Part shown: positions 15,388-21,906 of the stretch, one piece after another
Layout of the letters: each line of letters begins with the position of its first letter
How positions within the stretch are numbered: position 1 is the stretch's first letter
From: a virus
Direction: 5' to 3' (one strand)
Length of the DNA stretch: 34,394 bases
Virus record (IMG/VR): IMGVR_UViG_3300021347_000016
Coordinates: 1 to 34,394 of that record
Position numbers and translations under genes: made by a program
Notes under the pieces: generated by a model
Told to the model about the DNA's origin: nothing
Database searches by the model: none
What the model saw: only the letters and a program-made list of their open reading frames with translations

Positions 15388-15393
15388 TGGCCT

Positions 15394-15555
15394 ATGATAA
15401 AAATAATAATGCTCATTATAATAATATTAATTCCTATATCTGCCCTCTATGTATACTTAATAAATGAAAATAAATCGACTGATCCTTATTTGTTAATAAT
15501 ACATTTAATTTTGTGTATAGTTGGGTATAAATTATTAACAATTTATACAAAATAA
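15394..15555 (+). CDS. small two-helix membrane protein (holin-like candidate)
   Basis: A 53-residue frame with two hydrophobic segments (about residues 2-22 and 32-46) joined by a short polar turn (NENKSTDP) and ending in YTK. Size and shape fit a small holin or other membrane protein. No clear ribosome binding site is present. An overlapping frame from ATG 15387 (26 codons, with a CPLC pair) overlaps the previous stop and may be the translated one instead. In AT-rich DNA hydrophobic frames arise easily, so this is tentative. Confidence 0.4.
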   Translation: MIKIIMLIIIILIPISALYVYLINENKSTDPYLLIIHLILCIVGYKLLTIYTK

Positions 15556-15557
15556 AG

Positions 15558-15586
15558 TTGACTGCAACACAAAGTTATTGTAGTTT
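15558..15586 (+). promoter_or_regulatory. promoter candidate for the 15.66-15.94 kb RNA
   Basis: TTGACT starting at about 15558, 17 bases, then TAGTTT. The -35 is good and the -10 fair. It is the only sigma70-like pair I see with correct spacing between the replication genes and the structured RNA; the start of the RNA is not known. Confidence 0.35.
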
Positions 15587-15768
15587 ATTTTTAATGTATT
15601 TTCGTTTGTTTTAAATATATTGTGATTTGTTTTTGGAATATGAAATAGAAAGAGGAAGGAGAGTCTAAACCAACAAGTTGAGACAATTCTTTTTTGTGGG
15701 CGGTAGAAAATATTTATGTTTATATATCAGATTCGCCCCATTATTTTTTTACTGCCGATAGGCAGCGG

Positions 15769-15832
15769 TTAAAGACCTTTCAGAGGATAGAAAGTTTTTT
15801 CAAAAAACTTTGTTTAAAGACCTTTCAAAGGA
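15769..15832 (+). repeat. 19-bp direct repeat within the structured RNA
   Basis: Copies at 15769-15787 and 15814-15832 differ at one base (TTAAAGACCTTTCA then G or A, then AGGA). The start-to-start distance is 45 bp. The perfect hairpin of A/T lies between them. Confidence 0.85.
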
Positions 15833-15905
15833 AAATTTTTAGTGGGGTTGATCCGTGGTTATGTCTCGTTGTTGTTGATGAGAGACAAATGTTCCCCACA
15901 CCTAG

Positions 15906-15941
15906 ACCCAAGCAGATGACAAGTTGCTTGGGTTTTTTTTT
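15906..15941 (+). terminator. strong intrinsic terminator of the structured RNA
   Basis: CCCAAGCA (15907-15914) pairs with TGCTTGGG (15925-15932) around a 10-base loop, followed directly by nine T. This is one of the best terminators in the window. Confidence 0.9.
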
Positions 15942-15995
15942 GCCTAAACTCTCCTATAAATATATACTCTTTAAAAAATAAAAAAGGGTGTATAT

Positions 15996-16250
15996 ATGAT
16001 TTTCACTGATCACGACGATCAATCCGTATCAATAAAATTAAACCAAAAAGAATTAACAATTTTATTAATGTTAATAGAAAGCAGATGTCTCACTGCACGT
16101 AAATACATGGCCAGAAAAAAAGAATTTAGGGATGAATTTACAAAAACAAAAAATAAAATTTTAGTGCAATGGCAAGAAGAAATAGATCTTTACTTGCAAA
16201 AAAATTCTGTAAAGATTACTGGCAAAATGTATGAGAATCAGGGGATGTGA
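15996..16250 (+). CDS. hypothetical protein, first of a cluster of small genes
   Basis: An 84-residue protein with a short beta start (QSVSIKLNQKELTILLMLIESRC) and a long basic helix (ARKYMARKKEFRDEFTKTKNKILVQWQEEIDLY). The ribosome binding site is AAGGG, seven bases upstream. One base separates it from the next gene. Not recognised. Confidence 0.6.
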   Translation: MIFTDHDDQSVSIKLNQKELTILLMLIESRCLTARKYMARKKEFRDEFTKTKNKILVQWQEEIDLYLQKNSVKITGKMYENQGM

Positions 16251-16251
16251 A

Positions 16252-16674
16252 ATGGGCAATAATAAATTGATCATAGAGGGAATCCAGGCAAATGAATTTT
16301 CTAAGCATGGATTAAGGGCGATATTTAGCATCAACAATAATGTCATGTGCGTAAATTTCAGAATAGATGATATTAAAAATCCATTTGGAGAGTTAACTTT
16401 TATTTTTAATCCTGATTCCTTTTCATTTTTAAGTTTCAGAGAAAATAAATTAAAATGGGATCAAGATTTATTAACCAGAGTTTCAGATGCACTGGTTTTA
16501 AAGTTTTTTGAAAAAGATAATTATTTTCAGGAAAATTTGGAAATAAGACTCAAGAAATTTAAAGAAAATGTTTATTTTGACACAGATGAATTAAACCCTG
16601 AAGTCGGTAAGTACAAGGACGAACTGACTCAGTTTTATATTTGCAAGTATGTAAATAATATTATGAGATTTTAA
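16252..16674 (+). CDS. hypothetical protein
   Basis: About 140 residues. The ATG at 16252 is chosen because AGGGG lies seven bases upstream; the in-frame ATG at 16231 has no such site and would overlap the previous gene. The pattern is alternating strands in the first 75 residues, then a Lys/Glu-rich helical end. No known family is recognised. Confidence 0.6.
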   Translation: MGNNKLIIEGIQANEFSKHGLRAIFSINNNVMCVNFRIDDIKNPFGELTFIFNPDSFSFLSFRENKLKWDQDLLTRVSDALVLKFFEKDNYFQENLEIRLKKFKENVYFDTDELNPEVGKYKDELTQFYICKYVNNIMRF

Positions 16675-16733
16675 ATCGGAGTCATTATCAGAATTTTTAT
16701 ATAATTTTTCGGAGTAGGATCAGAGGATTTAAA

Positions 16734-17048
16734 ATGACCAAGTTATACGAAGTAGATCATCCATACTATATGACGGAAGGATGTTATTATAACAGTAAAA
16801 ATCATCAAGACTTTGATAGCTTTGATGATTTTTTAGAAGAATGGGGGGATGCTAACCAGGATCTTAATTGGGTTATAAGATGGGATTGGGAAGAGGATAA
16901 ATTAAAAATTCAATACTTTATGCAGCGTAAAGCATACCCTTTTTCATGTTTCATAAAAATAAACAAAAGCGACCATAATAGAGTTGTTAAATTTTTAAAA
17001 CCATTTGCAGATTACATGAAAACAATGTGGGAACCTTTGATAAAATAA
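16734..17048 (+). CDS. hypothetical acidic/aromatic protein
   Basis: A 104-residue acidic protein, rich in Trp and Tyr (LNWVIRWDWEED, KIQYFMQRKAYPF), with alpha/beta pattern. AGAGG precedes the ATG by seven bases. A TATAAT (16700-16705) sits upstream without a clear -35. I recall similar W-rich phage proteins with a conserved RK-aromatic pair but no function. Confidence 0.6.
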   Translation: MTKLYEVDHPYYMTEGCYYNSKNHQDFDSFDDFLEEWGDANQDLNWVIRWDWEEDKLKIQYFMQRKAYPFSCFIKINKSDHNRVVKFLKPFADYMKTMWEPLIK

Positions 17049-17108
17049 GTGGTTATTTGTGACTAAGCGATATTGTTGGTCAGATTATTATAATTTAAGG
17101 AATAAAAA

Positions 17109-17309
17109 ATGATTAGTGAGAAATATATTTATTTGGATAAAAAGAGCAAGGTTAATCCATACAGGGTTAAGATATATAAACTTGGGAAAACATACCATGT
17201 AGGCCGATATAAAGACCTAGAGGACGCAATAAAGTCAAGGGATAGGTTTATGGAGAAATTAGAAAATTTTCCACAGGATCAACTTGATGAAAAGTCAATC
17301 CCATGGTAA
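17109..17309 (+). CDS. small AP2-like DNA-binding protein
   Basis: A 66-residue protein. Residues 15-48 (NPYRVKIYKLGKTYHVGRYKDLEDAIKSRDRF) follow the AP2-like fold: three strands, with aromatic and basic residues, and one helix. The same pattern occurs in the arm-binding domains of phage integrases and in HNH-endonuclease-linked AP2 domains. Here it stands alone, without a nuclease or recombinase domain, so it may be a small DNA-binding regulator. AAGGA precedes the ATG. Confidence 0.6.
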   Translation: MISEKYIYLDKKSKVNPYRVKIYKLGKTYHVGRYKDLEDAIKSRDRFMEKLENFPQDQLDEKSIPW

Positions 17310-17363
17310 ATCGATAGATTATTTATTTAAGCTGAGAAATTTATACTAGCAAGGGATTTTGAA

Positions 17364-17603
17364 ATGGACTATAAAAAAAAACAGTATTGGGATAAATACT
17401 CATCTGACTATAGAAAATACTTAGTAGAAAAAATCTATCACTGGCAATATGCGAATTCTAATTCCTTCGATGATATTATTTTTGTGTTAATAGCTAAAGC
17501 ATCTCTTAGTAATTTAAATAAACTTGCCATAGGATTCATGGACTATATACAAGTTTTTGTACAGTGGAAGGACGCTTCTGATTCAGGGAATGACCTTTTT
17601 TAA
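17364..17603 (+). CDS. hypothetical small protein
   Basis: A 79-residue aromatic-rich helical protein (KYLVEKIYHWQYANSNSFDDIIFVLIAKASL). The ribosome binding site is AAGGG, eight bases upstream. Its end overlaps the start of the next gene by 14 bases. Not recognised. Confidence 0.55.
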   Translation: MDYKKKQYWDKYSSDYRKYLVEKIYHWQYANSNSFDDIIFVLIAKASLSNLNKLAIGFMDYIQVFVQWKDASDSGNDLF

Positions 17604-17781
17604 TAATGAAAATTACTCTCATATAATGAAATCAATAAAAGAGCTGCATGTAATGAGAGAAGTTGATGACGAGTATTATTTTTCTATAATAAGAAACAAA
17701 GATAAAATAAAAAAAATTATAAAAACAGGCGACACCTTGCTACAAGAAGACAGTGAAATATTTATATTAAAAATGAAGTGA
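17590..17781 (+). CDS. hypothetical small protein overlapping its neighbour
   Basis: A 63-residue charged protein (MTFFNNENYSHIMKSIKELHVMREVDDEYYF...). The ATG at 17590 lies within the end of the previous gene. An AGGG is too close to the ATG to be ideal, so coupling to the upstream gene is likely. An in-frame TTG at 17557 is possible but less good. Not recognised. Confidence 0.5.
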   Translation: MTFFNNENYSHIMKSIKELHVMREVDDEYYFSIIRNKDKIKKIIKTGDTLLQEDSEIFILKMK

Positions 17782-17788
17782 GAAAAAA

Positions 17789-18298
17789 ATGAACTACAAA
17801 TTAAAAATAACAGAAATAAGCGGAGACGATTATAAGATAATAAATGAATCGAACGACATTAATTTATTATTAAACATAGCAAAAAAAATTAATGATAAAG
17901 AAAAATTTAAGAGATGGGTAATTGTAGATGAAAGCGATAATATTCTTTATCATACAAAAATTTTCGATAGATTATTAAATGAAATTAGTGACGAGGGCCT
18001 GCATGTGACAGAAGATTATTATCTACAAAAATTTTTAAAAAAAAATAAAATTAAATATATGACTGTCGACGATTTAATAAAAAAAGTTGAAAATGATAGT
18101 TTTGATTTCGATGTAAAAGTCAGTGATACAGTAATAGAGGAAATCGAGTTGATAAAAAAAAAAACTGCATTAAAAAAGATTAATACAGTCGACAGTATCA
18201 AGTCGGTCATTTTGCCCATAAAACGCCTGAAATGCCCTAAAATTATCGAAAATTCACCTCAAAAAACACTTGATCAACACCTAGAAATTTCCTTGTAA
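17789..18298 (+). CDS. hypothetical Lys/Glu/Asp-rich protein
   Basis: A 169-residue protein with a first beta-alpha unit (YKLKITEISGDDYKII), then mostly helical charged segments and a Pro/Lys-rich tail (LPIKRLKCPKIIENSPQKTL). The tail ends in LDQHLEISL, close to a beta-clamp-binding motif (QLxLF-like, here QHLEIS), which may be coincidence. Weak ribosome binding site. Not recognised. Confidence 0.55.
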   Translation: MNYKLKITEISGDDYKIINESNDINLLLNIAKKINDKEKFKRWVIVDESDNILYHTKIFDRLLNEISDEGLHVTEDYYLQKFLKKNKIKYMTVDDLIKKVENDSFDFDVKVSDTVIEEIELIKKKTALKKINTVDSIKSVILPIKRLKCPKIIENSPQKTLDQHLEISL

Positions 18299-18380
18299 TT
18301 TAGAGGCATTTAAAGGCCTTAAAACTATATTGTAATGCAAAAAAAATGCACTTTTTTTACCAAAAAATAGACGATTTCCC

Positions 18381-18408
18381 TTGATTATTTAACGCAATAT
18401 GTTAATAT
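18381..18408 (+). promoter_or_regulatory. sigma70-like promoter for the 18442 gene
   Basis: TTGATT, 16 bases, TAATAT, ending 33 bases before the start codon. A T-run after a weak A-rich hairpin (about 18330-18360) precedes it, so this seems to be a new transcription unit. Confidence 0.45.
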
Positions 18409-18430
18409 GTTTTTATAGATAATATTAAAA

Positions 18431-18657
18431 AGGAGGGAATTATGAAAAAATCAATAAAAAAAGGTAAGGTTTTTGCCCTAAAACCAGGTGTTAAAATAAA
18501 AATTGTTGAGTTGGCAGAGGGATTTACAGAAGGTCATAATGGCCGTTATTGGGTTAGAATTATGGAAGGTGAGTATAAAGGATTACACAGGGGGGAAGAA
18601 ACATTACTAGGCGTTAAAACGATCAGAAAATATCTTAAATAGGAGGGAATTATGAAA
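18431..18657 (+). repeat. 17-bp direct repeat of ribosome binding site and start codon
   Basis: AGGAGGGAATTATGAAA occurs at 18431-18447 and again at 18641-18657, once before the 18442 gene and once directly after it. The repeat covers the complete ribosome binding site, the ATG and the first Lys codon. Confidence 0.95.
18442..18642 (+). CDS. small basic beta-rich protein
   Basis: A 66-residue protein with five predicted short strands (GKVFALKPGVKIKIVELAEG, NGRYWVRIMEGEYKGLH, VKTIRKYLK), the pattern of a small SH3-like or KOW-like barrel; it could bind RNA or DNA. It has the strongest ribosome binding site of the window (AGGAGGG), which together with the promoter and the terminator points to high expression. 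A copy of the same 17-base site follows directly after its stop codon. Confidence 0.65.
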   Translation: MKKSIKKGKVFALKPGVKIKIVELAEGFTEGHNGRYWVRIMEGEYKGLHRGEETLLGVKTIRKYLK

Positions 18658-18666
18658 GAAATTTAA
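18652..18666 (+). CDS. possible four-codon minigene (Met-Lys-Glu-Ile)
   Basis: The second copy of the strong ribosome binding site is followed by ATG AAA GAA ATT TAA, and the stop lies in the terminator stem. It may be the leftover of a deleted paralogue. A translated minigene, like the two-codon bar minigenes of lambda which drain peptidyl-tRNA, is the other possibility. Whether it is translated is not known. Confidence 0.35.
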   Translation: MKEI

Positions 18667-18689
18667 GGGCCTAACGGCCTTTTTTTTTT
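18665..18689 (+). terminator. strong intrinsic terminator
   Basis: Stem AAGGGCC / GGCCTTT with loop TAAC, then T-run to 18689. It ends the unit with the 18442 gene and the minigene. Confidence 0.9.
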
Positions 18690-18757
18690 GCCATTTGCAC
18701 AAATTACAAAAATATTCAATAATATACTTATAGAAATTAAATTTTATGGGTGTATTT

Positions 18758-19129
18758 ATGTATAAAGTGATCGATTTACAAAAAATAAAATTAAGATCAG
18801 TTAATAAAAAATATATAAATGGCACTTTTAAGCTAAGTCCTGAGTATAGATCATTTAAAGAATTAATGTATTACTCCATTGATAAACCAAAAAAAAAAAT
18901 ACTAAAACCTTATACCGTTGCAATCCTAATGAAGACTTATATCGACATTGATAACCCCATAAAAGCAATTCTAGATGCATTAGAGGCAAGAAAATTAATT
19001 GTTAATGATAAAAAAGTTTTGAGGTTGTTAGTCGATAAAATTGAAGAAAAAAGAGGGTATCCTTCTAATCTAGAAGTATATCTAGGGACATTAGGCGATA
19101 GAAATGATTTTAGAATCCCTTTTTATTAA
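18758..19129 (+). CDS. rusA: RusA-family Holliday junction resolvase
   Basis: A 123-residue protein. SVNKKY near the start and YIDIDNPIKAILDAL (Asp63, Asp65, Asn66, Lys69, Asp73) followed by IVNDKKV (Asn83, Asp84) are the hallmark RusA pattern, in which the aspartates bind the catalytic metal. RusA dimers cut four-way DNA junctions made in recombination and replication. The ATG at 18758 is chosen because GGGTG lies at good distance; an in-frame ATG at 18746 has no site. With the RecT-like annealase it completes a phage recombination set. Confidence 0.85.
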   Translation: MYKVIDLQKIKLRSVNKKYINGTFKLSPEYRSFKELMYYSIDKPKKKILKPYTVAILMKTYIDIDNPIKAILDALEARKLIVNDKKVLRLLVDKIEEKRGYPSNLEVYLGTLGDRNDFRIPFY

Positions 19130-19140
19130 AGGAATGTAAA

Positions 19141-19719
19141 ATGATCGTAAAATTTAAATACAACAATTTTAAAATATGCTTAGAGGCCGAAAACTATAAA
19201 CCATATGAAGAGGACAAGATAAGACAGGCCGCATATTATATGGTTTATGCATTAGGCCACGATGATTTTAAAGAATTTTGCATAAATTATGAATATAAAG
19301 TTAAAACCTGTTATTGGAAAAATTTTAAAAGATATTGCTATTATAAAAAATATAAAAATTTTCATAAATCAAACGGTAAAACAAACTATCAAGTTTATCA
19401 GCACTTAATGTCAGGGCAAGAATTACTTCCAAACGAAACAGAAATTGATAATGAAGCCGATATTTGGTTAAGAATCGACAGAGAAAAGCAAGGCAAAAGA
19501 GTTATTGGATATACTTATCCAAGTAGTAAATGGCAATATATATTAAAATGGGTATTAGAAGAAAGGACAGCAGAATACATAGCAGGAAATTTAGGTCATG
19601 AGTATTGTCACAAGCTTAACTATTCTCATAAAAAAAACAATACTCCACATAGAAGACATACTGTTAGTTATGCGGTTGGAAATTATATTAGAGATTTTCT
19701 CGAAAAAAAGAAAAAATAA
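19141..19719 (+). CDS. putative phage metallopeptidase (HExxH)
   Basis: A 192-residue protein. HEYCH at residues 153-157 is a zinc metallopeptidase HExxH motif in the setting IAGNLGHEYCHKLNYSH, followed by TPHRRHTVSYAVGNYI. I recall the same arrangement (HEwxHKxGFsH ... SVPYaiG) in a family of putative phage metallopeptidases. No signal peptide is present. It might act on virion or host proteins; no data show a target. AAAGGA precedes the start, and it follows RusA by 11 bases. Confidence 0.7.
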   Translation: MIVKFKYNNFKICLEAENYKPYEEDKIRQAAYYMVYALGHDDFKEFCINYEYKVKTCYWKNFKRYCYYKKYKNFHKSNGKTNYQVYQHLMSGQELLPNETEIDNEADIWLRIDREKQGKRVIGYTYPSSKWQYILKWVLEERTAEYIAGNLGHEYCHKLNYSHKKNNTPHRRHTVSYAVGNYIRDFLEKKKK

Positions 19720-19745
19720 TTTAGAAAAATAGACAATACAAACTA

Positions 19746-19788
19746 TTTTGTACAATATACAAAAGAATAGTAAAATCATTGTATACAA
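19746..19788 (+). promoter_or_regulatory. inverted repeats upstream of the ParB-like gene
   Basis: TTTTGTA-CAATA-TACAAAA (19746-19764) and TTGTATACAA (19779-19788) are two inverted repeats with the half-site TTGTA/TACAA. A further half-site (TACAAAA) ends on the start codon. The half-site also occurs in the operator-like repeat at 12364. They probably regulate the ParB-like, methyltransferase and packaging genes. Confidence 0.45.
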
Positions 19789-19799
19789 GGAAGTACAAA

Positions 19800-20465
19800 A
19801 TGGAAGTCCAAATAAAATGCAAAGAAAGAATAGAATTAGTCGATCCAAAAACTTTAAAAAAACATCCTGACAATAATAATATACACACAGATGATCAACT
19901 AGAAAGATTAATAACCATTATAAAAGAAAATGGTTTTACAAGCCCTATCACTGTTTCAACTAGAAATAATTGTATCACAAAAGGTCATTTACGATTAGAC
20001 GCTGCTTTGAAAATGGAATTAAGTCAAGTCCCTGTTATTTACAATGATTATAAAAATGAAAAAGATGAATACGCAGATCTAACCGCAGATAATGAAATCG
20101 CAAGATGGTCAGAATTGGACAGAAAAAAAACAATAAAAAAAATAACTGAATTAGAAAGTAGTGGGGATAGATTTAATTTAGACCTATTAGGCGTAAAGGA
20201 CACTTCTATATTTCAAGAAATGGAAGCACAAAGTCAGGCGTTTCAAGATGAAATGAATAGTAATTATGACGATGATATCGGTATAGAACCCGATGACGAT
20301 GATTTTATTGTTGATGATAAAAAGGTTAAGGAAGTTAAAAGCAGAGAAGACATTAAAGATAAGTACATTATTATTGTTGAATGCGATAATGAAATAAAAC
20401 AAGAAAATCTTTTTGAAGAATTAAAAAGAAGAAATTACAAATGTAAAATAATGAGTGACCTATGA
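19800..20465 (+). CDS. ParB/Srx-fold N-terminal domain protein
   Basis: A 221-residue protein. Residues 10-115 are a ParB-like N-terminal domain: VDPKTLKKHPDNNN, then LERLITIIKENGFTSPITV, then KGHLRLDAAL (62-70), the counterpart of the GERRxxA box of ParB proteins. Phages often place this domain next to, or fused to, a DNA methyltransferase, as here: the genes overlap by ATGA. The central DNA-binding helix-turn-helix of true partition ParB is not visible, and the C-terminal part is acidic and unlike the ParB dimer domain. So it is probably not the protein that reads the parS-like sites in this phage. The start at 19800 is set by AAGGAAG. Confidence 0.7.
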   Translation: MEVQIKCKERIELVDPKTLKKHPDNNNIHTDDQLERLITIIKENGFTSPITVSTRNNCITKGHLRLDAALKMELSQVPVIYNDYKNEKDEYADLTADNEIARWSELDRKKTIKKITELESSGDRFNLDLLGVKDTSIFQEMEAQSQAFQDEMNSNYDDDIGIEPDDDDFIVDDKKVKEVKSREDIKDKYIIIVECDNEIKQENLFEELKRRNYKCKIMSDL

Positions 20466-21514
20466 TCAAAGGTCTAACTTTGCCTTATACTGGCAACAAA
20501 AGCGGTATTATACATAAATTAAGTAAGTGTTTTCCAAAAACAGAAAACTTTTATGATATTTTTGCCGGAGGATTTGCCGTAACAAGTTTTATGATAGCAA
20601 ATCATTATAATAAGTATTCTAATTTCTATGCAAACGACATCAACCCTATGACAATTGATCTTTTTAAAAGGGCGGTTAGCGGAGAGTTTAACCCAAAGAT
20701 TTTTACGCCTAAGTGGATTTCAAGAGAAGAATTTGATTTAAAAAAAAATACAGATTCTTATATTAGATACTGTTGGAGTTTTGGGAATAATGGAAAGACT
20801 TATCTGTTTTCAACTGACATAGAAGAATATAAAAGATCTATGCACCAGGCCGTTGTTTTTGATGAGTTTAATGATCTAGTTAAAGAGTCATTAAAAATAA
20901 ATAAATGGCCGTTAAAGTGTAATTCTATCTATAAAAAAAGATTATATCTGAGAAGAAAAATAGAATATTATAGAATTAATAATTGCTTGCCAAAAGTTTT
21001 GTGGAATTTTTTAAGTAAAAGTCAGTTAGAACAATTAAAAAAAATAAATCTGAATCAATTAGAGCGATTACAGCAATTAGAGCGATTACAGCAATTAGAG
21101 CGATTACAGCAATTACAGCAATTACAGCAATTACAGCAATTAGAGCGATTACAGCGATTAGAAAATAAAACTCTCCAAGATAGAATAATAACAAAACTTG
21201 AAATTACAAATTTGGATTACTCAAAAATAGATATAAAACCAAATGCAGTAGTTTACTGTGACCCTCCATACAAAGAGACTTTTGGTTATGGTGTTAACTT
21301 TAACACGGAAAAATTTTTAGACTGGGCAGATTCATTAAACGAAATTGTCTTTATATCTGAATACAATATAAGCGATAAAAGATTTTCTTTATTCTGGAGC
21401 AGTAGCAAAAGATGCACGTATTGTAGTGGAGAAGGAAATTCAGAAGCAAAAAACAAACTTGTAACCGAAAAACTTTATATAAATAAATACGGAAAAAACA
21501 AATTAATGAGCTAA
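20462..21514 (+). CDS. dam: D12-class N6-adenine DNA methyltransferase with tripeptide repeat
   Basis: A 350-residue protein of the Dam/D12 class: YTGNKSG near residue 9 and FAGGF (motif I, S-adenosylmethionine site), and YCDPPY (Asp267-Tyr270, motif IV, catalytic). It methylates adenine, GATC being the usual target of the class, and may protect phage DNA or control packaging. Residues 200-232 are an unusual run of eleven tripeptides (LER, LQQ) encoded by 9-bp tandem repeats, placed between the target recognition part and motif IV. Start overlaps the previous stop (ATGA). It lies upstream of the terminase genes. Confidence 0.85.
   Translation: MIKGLTLPYTGNKSGIIHKLSKCFPKTENFYDIFAGGFAVTSFMIANHYNKYSNFYANDINPMTIDLFKRAVSGEFNPKIFTPKWISREEFDLKKNTDSYIRYCWSFGNNGKTYLFSTDIEEYKRSMHQAVVFDEFNDLVKESLKINKWPLKCNSIYKKRLYLRRKIEYYRINNCLPKVLWNFLSKSQLEQLKKINLNQLERLQQLERLQQLERLQQLQQLQQLQQLERLQRLENKTLQDRIITKLEITNLDYSKIDIKPNAVVYCDPPYKETFGYGVNFNTEKFLDWADSLNEIVFISEYNISDKRFSLFWSSSKRCTYCSGEGNSEAKNKLVTEKLYINKYGKNKLMS
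21059..21157 (+). repeat. 9-bp coding tandem repeat (11 units)
   Basis: Eleven in-frame units TTA-SAG-CRA (TTAGAGCGA or TTACAGCAA and one mixed form) encode Leu-Glu-Arg or Leu-Gln-Gln. The unit is a multiple of three, so slippage would change length but keep the frame. It lies in the middle of the methyltransferase. Confidence 0.95.
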
Positions 21515-21525
21515 GGGAGGCAAGG

Positions 21526-21906
21526 ATGCCAAAAGGAAAAGGAAGACCGTCAATTTTTGACGACCCTAAACGGGACTATGAACTAAAGCAATTAATGAGA
21601 TTAAGACCGACATTAAAAGACTGTGCTTCATTTTTTGACTGCCATACAGACACTATTGAAAAGTATATAAAAAGACAATATAAAATAAAATTTTCGGAAT
21701 TTCGTGAAACGCATATGGTTCACACCCGATTTAATATTATTAGAGCATTGTTAAAAACGGCAGAAGCAGGCAATGTAAAAGCGATCGAATTGGCACTTGG
21801 ATATTTTCTAAAATGGCAAAATAAATTTGAAGTTAAGTCGGATGGAAAAATAGATATTAAGTATAATATTGTACAAAATAAATCAGACTTAGAAAATGAA
21901 TCATAA
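21526..21906 (+). CDS. terS: terminase small subunit
   Basis: A 126-residue protein. Residues 1-15 are basic (PKGKGRPSIFDDP). A helix-turn-helix-like part follows (LRPTLKDCASFFDCHTDTIEKYIKR), then a helical oligomerisation region (VHTRFNIIRALLKTAEAGNVKAIELALGYF), as in many small terminase subunits that bind the packaging start site. A strong GGGAGG site precedes it. Its end overlaps the large subunit gene by 11 bases. Confidence 0.75.
   Translation: MPKGKGRPSIFDDPKRDYELKQLMRLRPTLKDCASFFDCHTDTIEKYIKRQYKIKFSEFRETHMVHTRFNIIRALLKTAEAGNVKAIELALGYFLKWQNKFEVKSDGKIDIKYNIVQNKSDLENES

Larger units (their letters stand above)
15658..15941 (+). ncRNA. candidate structured non-coding RNA ending in a strong terminator
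   Basis: No convincing protein frame lies here, but stems do: GGGCG/CGCCC, CTGCC-GATA-GGCAG, a ten-base stem of A/T (AAAGTTTTTT with its complement), CCTTT/AAAGG, GTGGGG (15842) with CCCCAC (15894), nested TGTCTC (15862) with GAGACA (15882), and finally the terminator. A 19-base element (at 15769 and 15814, one difference) is repeated. The segment GGCGGTA can also pair with TACTGCC, which in turn pairs with GGCAG, so alternative folds are possible. Downstream is an unrelated small gene with its own ribosome binding site. It could be a regulatory RNA, an anti-defence RNA or a long leader. I cannot match it to a known family. Confidence 0.6.

Noticed and set aside
15769-15941. Type III toxin-antitoxin RNA (repeats plus terminator before a toxin gene)
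   Set aside because: There are only two repeat copies, 45 bp apart, and the gene behind is 84 residues with no resemblance to ToxN-type nucleases.
15658-15941. CRISPR array or diversity-generating retroelement
   Set aside because: There are only two short repeats, no Cas genes, and no reverse transcriptase anywhere in the window.
15694-15981. Open frame of 95 codons through the structured RNA
   Set aside because: It starts without a ribosome binding site, reads through the hairpins and the terminator T-run, and its composition is unlike the neighbouring proteins.
19800-20465. Complete partition ParB that would bind the parS-like sites
   Set aside because: Only the N-terminal domain is visible, with no helix-turn-helix or dimer domain and no ParA neighbour; the place next to a methyltransferase is common for this phage family.
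20976-21194. Minus-strand frame with a long Ile/Ala/Val run that looks like a membrane protein
   Set aside because: It is the reverse complement of the 9-bp repeat in the methyltransferase.
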